A stretch of DNA of 64,000 nt from contig QXCR01000094.1 of NCBI GenBank assembly GCA_004380135.1, positions 1 to 64,000 of the forward strand. Direction: 5' to 3'. A program made the translations under genes and the position numbers. This DNA comes from Stemphylium vesicarium. Taxonomy: Eukaryota > Ascomycota > Dothideomycetes > Pleosporales > Pleosporaceae. Under the pieces are notes generated by a model that did not search any database, was not told where the DNA came from, and saw only the letters and a list, made by a program, of their open reading frames with translations. Of this stretch, positions 47,569-58,728 are shown one piece after another (position 1 is the stretch's first letter; each line of letters opens with the position of its first letter).

Positions 47569-49388
47569 ATGTCTCTAGATCTTCCACTAGTATTAACCAA
47601 GAGCCGGCTTCTCGACACGGTCGCTAGCTCTGCTCCCCGCCTTTTCAAGATGCTCCCCAAGCCGGAGGCCCCGGCCGTCCGGACAAAGTCGTTTCATCTC
47701 TCTTGCCTAGACCAAAACATAGTGCGCGTATACATACAGACGCTATGCATCTTTCCTGTATGTTGGCGTGAATACAGCGAGTGCATAGTGGGTGCTGACC
47801 GTGGCGCCAGTTCGCTGATCAGAACAACGCCGAAGCTGCCATACACGCCCTCAGCAGTGGTCTTCGCCTCACTCTCAACAAGTTTCCATTTCTTGCCGGA
47901 ACGCTCTCCTTGGCGGACCGTGGATCTGGGAAGCTTGCTCTGGAGTATCCGACTGAAGTGTCGGACGATGAGCTGAGCTGCATACTTCGATCCAAACAGG
48001 TCATCTACCACGAGAAAGACTTTCCCTACACGTACGAGCAGCTCAAACGCAATGGCATGCCTCCCAGTGCTTTCAAAGGCGCCATGTTTGTCCCCGAAGA
48101 TCTTGCCAACTATCCAGGAGTCCCAAAGGATGGTGAAGGCAAGGTCGACTTCGAACTGAGTGATGCGCCCGCCATGCGATCTCAAGCTTTCTTCATACCT
48201 GGCGGCCTGGTTCTTTCCAACTACATGCACCATAGTGTGTTCGACTTTTCTGGTATCTCTCACTTTTGGCAAGCTTTCTCCACCAACGTAACGAGCATCT
48301 CACGGCAGCACTTGATCGGCGAACAAAGAATTATTGGTACGTCAGCCCCATAGCAACACGCAACGCCAACTAACAGTACCAGATGCCAACAACGTCGCCG
48401 ACAGGCAGTCGCGACTGCGACAAGCTGTAGATGACCAGATCACGTCTCAGAAAAGAGGCGACACAGCAGATTGCTACTGTGATGGTCCGCCTGCCTATCA
48501 GAAGACTCTCCCCAAAGACACGAAATGTACCCAGCGTATCTTCGTTATCCCAGTCTCTCGCATCCGCGAGTACCGAGAAACGCTGCGGCCCTATTTCCCC
48601 GCCGATAAGCCTCCCACCATGTGCAATGTGCTCGCTGCTTTAGTCTGGACGCATGTCACAAGGGCCAGGGGAGAACGACTCCTCAGGTGCGGGTTGAACG
48701 AGACGAATGTAGGCATCGCGACAGACCTGCGAAGACGGCAGAATCCTCCTGTCCCGGCTGACTACATGGGCAACATGGCCTTGTTCTCAAAAGGCACCAT
48801 GAAAGTCTCCGATCTCTTGGCGGAAGACCGGTGAGTTTACTCCCTGCTGTTGTTTCATTCGTCGTTGCACTTTGTACCTCCCCCCGATACGGTGATACAG
48901 ATCTTGAGCAACACAATAAGGTTTGCGAGCGCTTGCTGACCAATACCCACAGTGTAACCTCGTCTACCATCATTCACGTCATCGAGAAGATCAAGGGTGC
49001 CATCCTTGGTGTCGACGACGACTGGGTGTCTCGCCACCTGAGCTTCTTCAAGTCAATCGAGCAAATAACCGACACCGAGCTAGCGCTGGCGTTGACTTTC
49101 GGATCGGACATGTACATCTCCTCTTGGCTCAACTTCGGCGCAGACCTTAGCTGGGGTATACCGGGTACCGATCAGGGTAAGCAATCCCTCGCTGGCCGCC
49201 CGGAGTTCATCAGGCGAACACACGCGCCCGGCGATGGCGGGATGATCTTCCTCCCGCGACGGAGACAACCTGCGAACCAAACAGAAGCGCCTTTCGAGAT
49301 CCTGGTGCGACTTGCCGAGGAAGACATGACGCGGCTGTTGGAAGAGGAGGGTGGATTGAGCAGCTGGGCGGACGCTGTGATTGAATGA
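47569..49388 (+). CDS. BAHD-type acyltransferase (transferase family)
   Basis: Four exons (47569-47757, 47811-48336, 48383-48830, 48953-49388) encode 532 residues. It belongs to the fungal transferase family PF02458 (the group of trichothecene 3-O-acetyltransferase and many metabolite O-acyltransferases), which moves an acyl group from CoA to an alcohol or amine. The catalytic HxxxD motif is HSVFD (204-208), in NYMHHSVFDFSG. The structural DFGWG motif is replaced by ADLSWG near the C-terminus, a common variation. Introns were placed by frame: GTATGT, GTACGT and GTGAGT donors. The last intron is 122 nt, with a CTGAC branch 14 nt before the acceptor. Its neighbours supply acyl-CoA (synthetase) and shorten or desaturate acyl-CoA (oxidase), which fits one pathway. 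Confidence 0.88.
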
Positions 49389-49880
49389 ACAATGATGCCC
49401 ATCGTCTACCGGCACGTGGATGCTTCGGCATATTTGAGGGTGGTCGAGTGCGCCGGTGCACCGAGACGTTGCGGAACGCTCTCAGTCTTTTCATCTGAGA
49501 GGCATTTCTTGTCTTTCATTGTGTTTCAGCGTCGGTGTTTTCTTGGTTGAACTTTTTGTGGGCTGGACATCTGATATCCTGTACAATTAGTCTGCTTTTG
49601 GCTAGGATCTGGCGTTCAGGGCAGCAGTTTCTTTGCTTGAATGCTCTTTACGGCCGATTAGAATTTACCATGGTTGCTTTCTGCCCGCATCTCTGGTGTA
49701 CAATCCCTCTTCTTGCGGCCCCTACTTCGTTTGAACATGGCGTCACTTGACCTCGTATTCTAAATTGTGAAGTTGCTGCGATCACCCGCTAGTCAGATTG
49801 TTCTAGTCAATACCGCAGCCGTAAACACCGAGACAGCCCCGCCTCCCGGCTCCACATGTCTGACAGGCGAGGCCGCCCCG

Positions 49881-49908
49881 CATCGTTGCGCGCATCGTTG
49901 CGCGCATC
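49881..49908. repeat. 12-bp tandem repeat
   Basis: Two and a third copies of CATCGTTGCGCG in the region upstream of the acyl-CoA oxidase gene. Confidence 0.85.
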
Positions 49909-49953
49909 ACCAACACCCCCGCCAACCGCGATGCACTACATTGACTACGCGAA

Positions 49954-49959
49954 CCGAGG
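49954..49959 (+). promoter_or_regulatory. CCGAGG hexamer upstream of acyl-CoA oxidase
   Basis: A single CCGAGG 163 bp before the oxidase start codon. It matches the FarA/FarB core. One copy in 730 bp is not significant alone; it is listed because the neighbouring synthetase promoter has three. Confidence 0.3.
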
Positions 49960-50121
49960 CAGAAACGTATCGTATCTCCGCATTATTACCGGATGCCACT
50001 AGCCATCGTAGTCAGGAATACAGGCTCCTTCACTCTGTCCGTCGATGAGCATTCCGCTTCAGACGGCTGGCGACGGGGCTGATTGCACAAGAGAGATAGC
50101 AAACGGGCGTCCAATTGCAGC

Positions 50122-52389
50122 ATGACAGACTTCACCGATCACCTCAAGCCCGCGTACGACGGCACAGCGACTCTCCAGGCCGAGCGCGACGTCTCGCGCA
50201 TTGACATTCCCGAACTTGCACAGCACCTTCTAGGCCGTCATGGCTTTCTCCAACGGCAGGAGAAGGTGCTCAGGGTCTTGCGCAGGGAGAAACTGTTCGA
50301 CAAAGCTCAGCAGCTCAACCTGTCGCGCCCTGAACGATATCAACTCAGCTTAGCGAGGGCGAAGCTCATCCAGCGGCTGATCAAGCGGGAAGGCTGGGAT
50401 CATGAGGACTACCGGATGGCTGAGTATCTCAACGACGAAATGAGCCCTTATTTCCTGCATATGAGCATGTTTGGTGAGTCGCCGGATGACCAAAGTCGAG
50501 ATGTCATGCATATCTTGTGTGACGGGGGCGCTGAAGCTGACATGCACCCCATCACACAGTCACAACAGTACGCGAGCAAGCTTCCGAGGAGCAGCAGCGA
50601 TACTGGATGCCTAAGATTCTCAACTACGACATCATTGGATGCTATGCGCAGACCGAGCTGGGCCATGGAAGCAATGTTCGGGGGCTGGAGACTACAGCCA
50701 AATGGGACCCAACCATGAAGGAATTTGAAATACATAGTCCAACCCTCACGGCTAGCAAGTGGTGGAATGGGTCCATGGGGAGGACCGCCACGCATGCGGT
50801 GTGTATTCGCCCCTTGTCTGTGCAACATTCCAGAACTCTAAAGCCACCTTGGGACTATCGCTGATACACACCATCTATAGATCGTAGTGGCACAGTTACT
50901 TTTACCGAGATCGTGCAGCTCGTGCGGTAAAAGTAGAGTTTCCGACCTGCACGTTAGCGACCTCGATTACACCGCTTACGGTCCGCAAACATTCATTCTG
51001 CAGATCCGGGATGAGAAGACGCATCAACCTCTGGCCGGAATAGCGGTGGGTGACATCGGCCCGAAGTACGGCTATGCAAGTATGGACAACGGATATATGT
51101 TGTTTGATCACTTTCGCGCGCCAAAATCGGCTATGCTGAGTCGGTACGCAGAGGTCTCAGATGAGACTGGCGCTTTCATGCGGACAGGACATCCAGCTGT
51201 CGTATATGGGAGTTTGACCTTTGTCCGCGGACAAATCATCATGCATGCGAGGCTGGTCCTTGCCCGGGCAGTTACTGTCGCAGTACGATACTGTGCAATC
51301 AGGCGGCAGTTCAAGGATCGGGATTCGACCAGCCCATCAGATGAGGAGATGAAAGTCCTGGACTATCCGACCGTGCAGATACGAGTCTTGCCACTGCTTG
51401 CGACTACCTTTGCGTTGCACTATACAGGTGAGTACATGTACAAGCTGTATCACCGGTCAAGGCAGACCATAGAGGAAGGTAACTTCGGTCCATTGGCCGA
51501 GCTGCACAGCGCAAGTTCCGGGCTGAAGAGCCTTTGTACCATGCTTGCTGCCGATGGTATCGAGACATGTCGCCGCGCAATGGGTGGCCATGGCTTCGGT
51601 GGTGGAAGTGGGCTTATTGGCTTGAATGCCGACTATCTTTCTAAGCCGACAGTGGAGGGAGACAATTGGATGATAACACAGCAGGTGGCTGCATACCTCA
51701 TCAAGAAAATGGGCGATGCACTCAAAAACCCGGACGCACCGGCCAAAGACCCGACGGACGAACTGTTCCAGTTTTATCTCAAGAACCGCGACCACCGCCT
51801 ACCCCAGAATGTAGTCAAAGAAGGGTCGGTAGATGATCAAATCATAGTCGAGATTTTCCAATGGCGCGCAGCCGACCTCTCGTATCGCGCCTACCAAGCA
51901 CGCGTCGTCGAGAAGCAGCCTTGGACACGCCTGATGGTCCAGTTTCATAATCTCAGTCGTGCATACTCTGAGCAGATTCTCATCAACAACTTCTACAACG
52001 GCCTTTACTCCGTCTCCCCGCCCGCCTCTTCCGCCTTGCGAACGTGCTTCCAACTATACGCAATTTACACGCTTGACCAATACGCATCTTCGTTCACCAT
52101 GACCACCGCAGTCGCGCCCGAGTCTGTTTACACTTTGCAAAACACAATACTGGATCTGATGGCGGAGCTGAGACCGCATGCCGTTAAGCTGGTAGACGCG
52201 TGGTCAATCCCAGACTGGCTCTTGGACAGCGCGCTAGGTAGGTACGACGGTAAGGTATACGAAGAGTTGTTCGACATGGCGCATCGGAAGAATCCACTAA
52301 ACAAGGTGACGTTCAATCCAGATTGGCGGAGCGACGAGATTGTCCTAGGCAGCGGAGATGGAGGGAGACACGTGCTGGCGAAGCTATAG
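50122..52389 (+). CDS. peroxisomal acyl-CoA oxidase
   Basis: Three exons (50122-50473, 50560-50798, 50881-52389) encode 699 residues, the normal length for fungal Pox1-type enzymes. It oxidises acyl-CoA to trans-2-enoyl-CoA with FAD and gives H2O2, the first step of peroxisomal beta-oxidation. Visible features are the FAD/substrate loop CYAQTELGHGSNVRGLET, KWWNGSMGRTATHA, IGDIGPKYGYASMDNGYML, GGHGFGGGSGL, and the catalytic glutamate in VEGDNWMITQQ. The protein ends AKL, a standard PTS1 peroxisome signal. The second splice was fixed by the family sequence (MF / VTTVREQASEEQQ). One unusual stretch, PRSCSSCGKSRVSDLHVSDLDY after QLLL, is more Cys/Ser-rich than in relatives. Filamentous fungi have several paralogs, and this copy may serve the local cluster and not general fatty-acid use. 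Confidence 0.95.
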
Positions 52390-53652
52390 TTGCGTGTAGC
52401 GGTGAACGCATGGCATGTATTACCCAAACGGGTATCTAGCGGAAACCTGTCAAGTGTCAATAGTGAGGAGGAAGCGAAACTCGGGGTAGTGTGAAACGAT
52501 TTTTTTTTGTCGATCGATGATCGTTGATTTCACCCCTTTACAATCCGGTTCCGGTGACGGTGGAGCACGAACTGATTGTGTGGGCGAGAAGAAAAATCGC
52601 CAAAGGCGGGACGTCATGCTACAGCTGTTCGGCCATGTTAGCTGCAGAGCGCAGCACATCGACTCCACAGTTCATAAGGTGCGGCAAACTTAGAGTCAGC
52701 AAGTGCGGCCATGGTAATCTTCCTAGTCGCCCGTTGCAAAAGGGCCGATTTCAAGGGACAAAGACCGTAGATGCCCAATCATGGCATATTGTCACCGTTT
52801 CAAGACCCTGTATTGCAGAGGCGACTGGGAATCAATACACGTTATTTCCCCGCCATGCGACCGTTGAAACAATGGCATACTGCGTGGTGTTTGCTGATCT
52901 GGCGCCTGCCGGTGTTCGGCCGAGGGCGCTATTTCCAGGCGTCGGAAGTGGGCGGAGGCCGTACCGATTAGAGGCAGACGGGATGGAATAAGTTGAACGG
53001 TGCTTCGAAGGATCAGAAGAGTTTACACTAAGACGATCGCGGATTGTCAGATCGTGCGCAGGAGTGGCTCGAAACGCGAATGAAGTTAACAGCCCTCTCG
53101 TCCTGTAGCAAGTTACGCGCGGGAAACGAAAAAGCCGTTGGGTTGCCAAGGCTCGATGCCAAAGTTTTGAGTCAGCAAAGGTCGGAGGGCCTGTCGCTTG
53201 TGACGCAGTATGCACGACTGCGGCACATCGAGAGCACACCATGCAAGACCGTTTTCCCGAGGACCGGGCCTGACCCCCATGCTTCCTTCGATCTCTACCA
53301 GACAAAAACGTATATGGGCACTTTTCCGTCAGTCGTTGGGCGCCCTACTTCCAAGCTCGTGAAAGCGTGGTTCTGGGTTTCATCAGCCTGATCGCGCACA
53401 CACACCCACGTGAGGACGCGCTACACCCCTTGCTGCGCAACCAACACACGTTCGGATGACTGCGCGCGACGAGGCCGCCCCGGGAAAACAAGAGGCACAG
53501 TTATTAGGCTTGGTGTTTCTCGGTCCCGTTCAATTTAACCACCACATCTGCCTGCGCTAGACCCGGCTTCGTAAAGCCCCAGATCCTCCGCTGCAAGGAC
53601 TGTTCGATCCGGAATTTGCCGCTTCGCTGCCTCGCCGCCTCATCGTACGTCA
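52390..53652. other. 1.3-kb gap upstream of the Zn2Cys6 regulator
   Basis: No gene is supported. CCGAGG hexamers occur at 52920-52925 and 53257-53262. The rest is unremarkable. Confidence 0.5.
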
Positions 53653-56014
53653 ATGTCCTATCGTGGAAGGCCCAGTAAGGGTTGCGAGGCTTGTCGAGCC
53701 CGTAAGGTCAAGGTGAGCATTCAATCCCATTGAGCTTCCAGATTGCCTTTGGCGGAGAGGCTCTGCACATCCACATGTGGCAAGACCATGGACGTACGGG
53801 CGATGCTGATGTCAACATAGTGCGACGAGGCTAGGCCAGCTTGCACTCGGTGTAGCAAGGCGGGTCACGAATGCAAGTATCGCGACCAGGCCGATATTCT
53901 TTTTCGAAACCAGACAGCTTCTGCTGCACAAAGAGCTGAAGAGTCATGGCGCAAGAGATCCAAGTCGCACCAGCGCGCATCTACGGCGGAGAGTAGTAGC
54001 ACTACCTATATCAAGACTCCTCCAAGCGATGAATCCACCCCGCCTACATTGGACGATACACGCTCCTCTAGTGGGAGCGTGCATTCGCCCAGCGGATCTA
54101 CCGATGATCCTAGCCAGGATCCGTCGAGCGTTACCGCCTCCATCATTGACCTGAGCAAGATGACCATTACGCCTGTTGTGAATCCTGATTTCCGGCGAAG
54201 AGCATTCGAGCGATTCGTGTACGACTTTGTTCTGCCAGATTCGCCGACCAGGCCAAAGGACGAGCCCTCCGATGCCTTGTGGACCTTCATTCCTGTGTTG
54301 TACCAGGGCGCCTCGGATGATTCTTTGATAGCGATGGCTGTTGATGCCGTTGCATATGTCAATTTCTCAAATAGATGCAATGATCCCCACGCAGCCACGC
54401 TAGGTGAAGAATGCGTGGCCAAGGCCATCCCCATGTTGACCAAGGTGATAGCGGATAAGAAACAGTCAGCTACCAACGAAGCATTGTGCTCGGTGTATCT
54501 TATGGGTGTCTACGAGGTACTTAGTATACGCCTTGCTACCAGTGATTTGCTAATCCGGCTTTCAGAACCTCACAAGCGTACAACGAAAAGGCACATTCAT
54601 CGCTCATCACCATGGTGCAAACGCTCTATTACAGCTACGTTCTGTCGAGCAGTTCTATAGTGACCCCATCTCAGCCAGGCTTTATGAAGTAGCATATGCG
54701 CAAATGGTATTTATATCCCGTGCTCTATCGGTCCAGTACTGACAGGTTTGGTAGTTGCTTGGCAATCTTCAATCGGCAAAACGTCCGCCAATCCCGACAA
54801 GAGACGTGGTGAAGGTAGAAGAGTATCTGCCAAGCCTTTACAGCAACTCAAATGTCTTCGTTATCCGTCTGATCTGGAGAGAGGCCATGCTACATGCCAG
54901 ATGGCATGAGGTCAAGCAAAGCGCGCAACCACCCACTAGTCGATTAGCTTTGCAAGAGATCTTACAGGCCGCTCTCGAACTAGACGGCGACTACCAAGCA
55001 TGGGAATCTGCAATCACACCGGCCTGGAGCTACCAAATGACCCCGAACACACCCGAGGCTCGGTCAGCCTACGATGCCAAGTGGCAAGCCCTCTTCTTAG
55101 GATGTCGAGGCGCTCCCGAGGAGATTCATGCTTACCCAAGCTTAAAGAGATGTTGGATCTGGGGCTTCTACAGAACAAGCCGGATATTCCTTTTGCGCGA
55201 CCTTCTTGAGATGCTTAATTGGATGTTACGATTTCCGGAACCGGCCCCGCCTTTCGCTCCTGCATCTGGTCGCGGTCCTGCAGCTTCGCAAGGGCAGTTT
55301 ATTCCCACAGCGCTAAGCAATGAAAACCTTCGTATGCGCCACTCGGTCGCCACTAACCACCTAGTTGAAGTCATCGAAAAGTGCTGCTCGGCCATGATCG
55401 GCAGCTTTAGCGTCCCGATCCATCTCAAATCCTATGACGATGTCGTGGGTATGAGAGGATACGTCTGCCTATGGCCTCTGGGCTGCATGGATGCGGCTCT
55501 AAGCTCAGGCCTGATTCCCGACAGCAATGCATCATCAGGAAGCCCGCAAAGCTCCAGCCATCTCTCCCCACCACATGCAGCTCAATACCAGGGCTCACAT
55601 AGCCCCGAATCATTCGAATCAAGTCCACAGTCGGAAATCCGCCACGCGTACGCGACAGCCCCGCAGTTTACAGAGCTATCCAACATCGTACCCAAGCCAG
55701 AGAGCGACCAGGCTTCCAACGCAGGCAGCAGCCCGATAAACAGCACTCCCGTGTTCGACCCCAACGCAAAGAAAGATCATATCTTTGACTCGAATGCGGC
55801 ACATCCCTACGACCGCCCGCTAGATCTTCCTCCCCTCGATTTCGACATCGCCGAACCGAAGAAGATGGACGTCGCAGCGAGAAAGGAGTGGATCAACCGC
55901 TTACTGTACTATGTCGCGTCGGAGCTTGGGCTCAAAAAGGGCTTCTACGTGCCGTTTACGGAGGGCTTCCTTCCTGTAGTGAAGCCTGAAGTTGATCACA
56001 TTCTCGGTCGTTGA
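53653..56014 (+). CDS. Zn(II)2Cys6 transcription factor
   Basis: Four exons (53653-53712, 53821-54516, 54566-54706, 54755-56014) encode 718 residues. The binuclear zinc cluster is perfect after splicing: Cys 11, 14, 21, 28, 31 and 38 (GCEACRARKVKCDEARPACT...), with the first intron just before Cys21, a position shared by many fungal regulators of this class. A Ser/Thr-rich linker follows, then a helical fungal regulatory middle domain (around RRRAFERFVYDFVLP to residue ~500) and a Ser/Pro-rich C-terminal part that may activate. Introns are 108, 49 and 48 nt. It is adjacent to the acyl-CoA oxidase and so a candidate local regulator of the synthetase-acyltransferase-oxidase set. It is not an obvious FarA/FarB ortholog, since no linker match is recognised. 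Confidence 0.93.
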
Positions 56015-56566
56015 GGACTGAAGATTGGTGCCGCCGCAAGACGGGGCTGCGGTAAATAATACTTGTTATGAATTATGGCGTATGATTTATGGAGCATAAG
56101 CAACGATGGGCATCCTACAGGCGTTCTTTTCTTCTTGCGAAAATTTTGGGCTGCGAGCGACACGGCAACATATTATTAGTACATACAGTTTTTGGGTTTC
56201 GCGCTGCAGTGGATGCAGGCTGGATTTATTGCACTTACAGGTCGGAAGAGATGGGGAAAGCTGGGCGATGCGATGGTTTTCGATGTCAGACACTGGTACG
56301 ATACCTTGCTCTTCCGCCTTGAGCATTTTTCTCTCCTGTACCACGGTTGAGACAAGAGCGATATTCTTGGTAGCTTTTCACCGGCTTGGCACTTCATATT
56401 AATTGAAGCTCGGCTAGAGAATCGTCCACCTTCTTTCTCTCACTACCTTTGCTGCTTTTCTGGAAATACACTCGGTCAGAACTACGCCATCAATCTTCCG
56501 CAACTGCTGCACGAAGAGCATCCGAACACCACTACGACTCGGCCAAGTAAAACCGCAACGGCAAAC
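56015..56566. other. intergenic, nothing recognised
   Basis: About 550 bases: 3' region of the regulator gene and promoter of the first 2EXR gene. Confidence 0.5.
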
Positions 56567-57230
56567 ATGTCCAAATTATTTGCGGACTTCCACGAGGTCG
56601 CAGATCCATACCTCGACATGTAAGTCTTAGCGATTGGGCGCACACTTGAGGCTCTACGTGCTTAAAAAAGTTCCAGTCTAATTCCCACCTAGCACGGCCG
56701 CCAATGCCAAATCATCCCCATTTCTCCACCTGCCCGCTGAAATACGCAACTGCATCTAAATTCATGCCTTGGAGGACTCGACTATCGGTTCGGTTGTCTC
56801 TCTCCGTGAACAACGGAGCCACGTCTACACCGGCATGTCACTCATTTCCACATGTCGCCAGCTGCGGTACGAAGCCCTGCCTCTAGTCCTATCACTCTTA
56901 ACCTTCGCATTCTACCGCCTGGACTATCTGCAAGACTTTGTGGTTCGCCTTGGCACGGAAAAAAGAGAAATGGTCAGGTCTATGGCTTTCAGTCTCCCAT
57001 TGGCGTGTTGCATCGGCAGAGACAAGATTGCCATTTTCGAAATACATGAGCACCTACAGGCTTTCAAGCTTCTGAAGCCGAAAGATCTGTATACCAGCGG
57101 ACTGCATTGGATAGAGAAATATTTTTCTGCATTGCATTCGATCGGGGACACTTTGGGATGCGAGGATCTCAGGGTTAGGTATTGCATCACTCCAGGTGAC
57201 GAGGTTTCCGGGGTTGAGAGGCAGCTCTAG
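56567..57230 (+). pseudogene. 2EXR-domain gene with an in-frame stop
   Basis: Exon 1 (56567-56619) starts MSKLFADFHEVADPYLD and ends in a phase-2 GTAAGT donor. Exon 2 (56693-57230) reads SSPFLHLPAEIRNCI, then TAA at 56757-56759, then IHALEDSTIG and on to 57230 without another stop. In the 2EXR motif the stop sits where tyrosine is almost always found (LPAEIRxxIY), so a TAC or TAT to TAA change is likely. That is not the C-to-T pattern of repeat-induced point mutation. As written only ~38 residues are made. A sequencing error is possible. Full length would be ~196 residues. An intact relative follows 260 bp downstream on the same strand. Confidence 0.7.
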
Positions 57231-57493
57231 TGGATAGGAAAGAAGTGGGGCTAGAGCATGGCTAGGGAAAGAGCAAAATCACGAGCGTGTATGAAGAAAG
57301 CGACAAAATACAGAATGTTTGACCCTTTCACTCACCTCTCCGCTGCGATTGCTACTACACGATTGGGCGAGGTGCCAAGCCGCAAACGCCCGTTGCGCCT
57401 TTTGTCTCTTACCACACAGACTTTCCACTTGTTCCTTACACCCACCGACGGATACACAACACCACCAACCGATCGCCCGCTGGTATACCCATC

Positions 57494-58087
57494 ATGGAGC
57501 CACTGCATAAGTCGCACATGAGCTCTCGTGAGTCTAGTAGGCTCGAGGTCATGTAAGGGCAACTATAACCTGACGAGAAGCACGATACTGAAATCTACAG
57601 TACTCAGCAGAACCAGCTCAACTCACCTCTTCTACGCCTTTCAGCTGAGCTGCGTACAAAGATCTACGAACATGTTCTCGCCGGCGAAATTATCGATATT
57701 GTACCTAAATTTCTGGGTGAATGGCATGAGAAATACTTCTGCCATGCACTTACCGTCCTGCAGACGTGTCGCCAAGTCTATCACGAAGCTTCTCCGCTTG
57801 TCTTCACGTGCTGCATCTTCCAACATGTACCCTGGATCCTAGAAGCTCTTAGCCGGGGCGCCCCGTGCCGCGAGGCTTATCGGAACTTCAAAATCACGCT
57901 TTACGATATCGGAAGTATGAAAAATGACACCGAACGCAACTTGTTGCGATGCAATGAGTACGCAGCGGTGCAGCGAACTTTCGTGCGAACGAGGGACCTT
58001 TTTTGGGGACGCCCTTTTCCGGGTCATCCGGGTTCTGAGGAGATCATTCGGGAAGCTTTTCAAAAGCCGGAGCTGCAGATCATTTAG
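57494..58087 (+). CDS. 2EXR-domain protein, two exons
   Basis: Exons 57494-57552 and 57601-58087 encode 181 residues. The gene is easy to miss because exon 2 has no usable ATG until late. The intron (48 nt, GTAAGG...CTACAG, CCTGAC branch) is in phase 2 directly after AT of the last exon-1 codon, as in the broken neighbour at 56567. The domain begins SPLLRLSAELRTKIYEHVLAG and has the second typical helix LQTCRQVYHEASPLVF. The rest is a short helical C-terminal part ending ELQII. 2EXR proteins are abundant in Pezizomycotina; some resemble F-box proteins, but the function is not established. It is part of a tandem pair. Confidence 0.75.
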
Positions 58088-58728
58088 AAGGCCTGAGGGA
58101 AGTGACAGGATCGAGGCGCATCTTGGTGCTGGTATTGACGAGGTCGACCGGGATACTCAAGGCCAAGGAAGCGGGTTCTAGAGAATTGAAGACTATGCAC
58201 GCGAAATACCGCAAGGGCGAGCTGATCCAAAAGCTGTAAAACAGCAGACATGAAATACAAACTTCTCACGCATCAAATGCTCCCTCATTTCGTTCTCTCT
58301 TGTTTAATTAGCTTGGAAGCTCAACGCGACATCTTCATGAGCGAGATCTCACAAATGCATCCGCCGTCCCACCAAGACATCTCGCGTCGGAGATACAAAG
58401 CCCCGCGCTAACCCAAGCCCCGACCCCACGAAAACCACGCTTACATAACGCACTCGCCCGCAAAGCCCACCTGAACCATCTCTCACCCAAAGGCCTTTCC
58501 CAGTCCGAGAAGCCCCAGGCCAGGCCATTTCCATCCCACATCCGCATTTGCATTAGTGCTGCGAACGGCTTGACGTACCTTTCTTCACCTCTAACCCGGG
58601 CTATCTGTTGCCCTATTGGCTTTTGTACCTACCGTCTGCATCGGCAACGACAACAAACTCAACCGAGTTGCAATTGCACACGCACAGAGCACAGAGTATA
58701 AGAGAAGTGAAAAAAAGAAGAAGACAAA
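58088..58728. other. intergenic, NAA10 promoter
   Basis: About 640 bases. Frames on the minus strand at 58335-58553 have no family content. An A-rich leader (58701-58728) precedes the NAA10 start. Confidence 0.5.

Larger units (their letters stand above)
49389..50121. other. intergenic, acyl-CoA oxidase promoter
   Basis: About 730 bases without a gene. It contains a 12-bp tandem repeat at 49881-49908 and one CCGAGG at 49954-49959. Confidence 0.5.
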
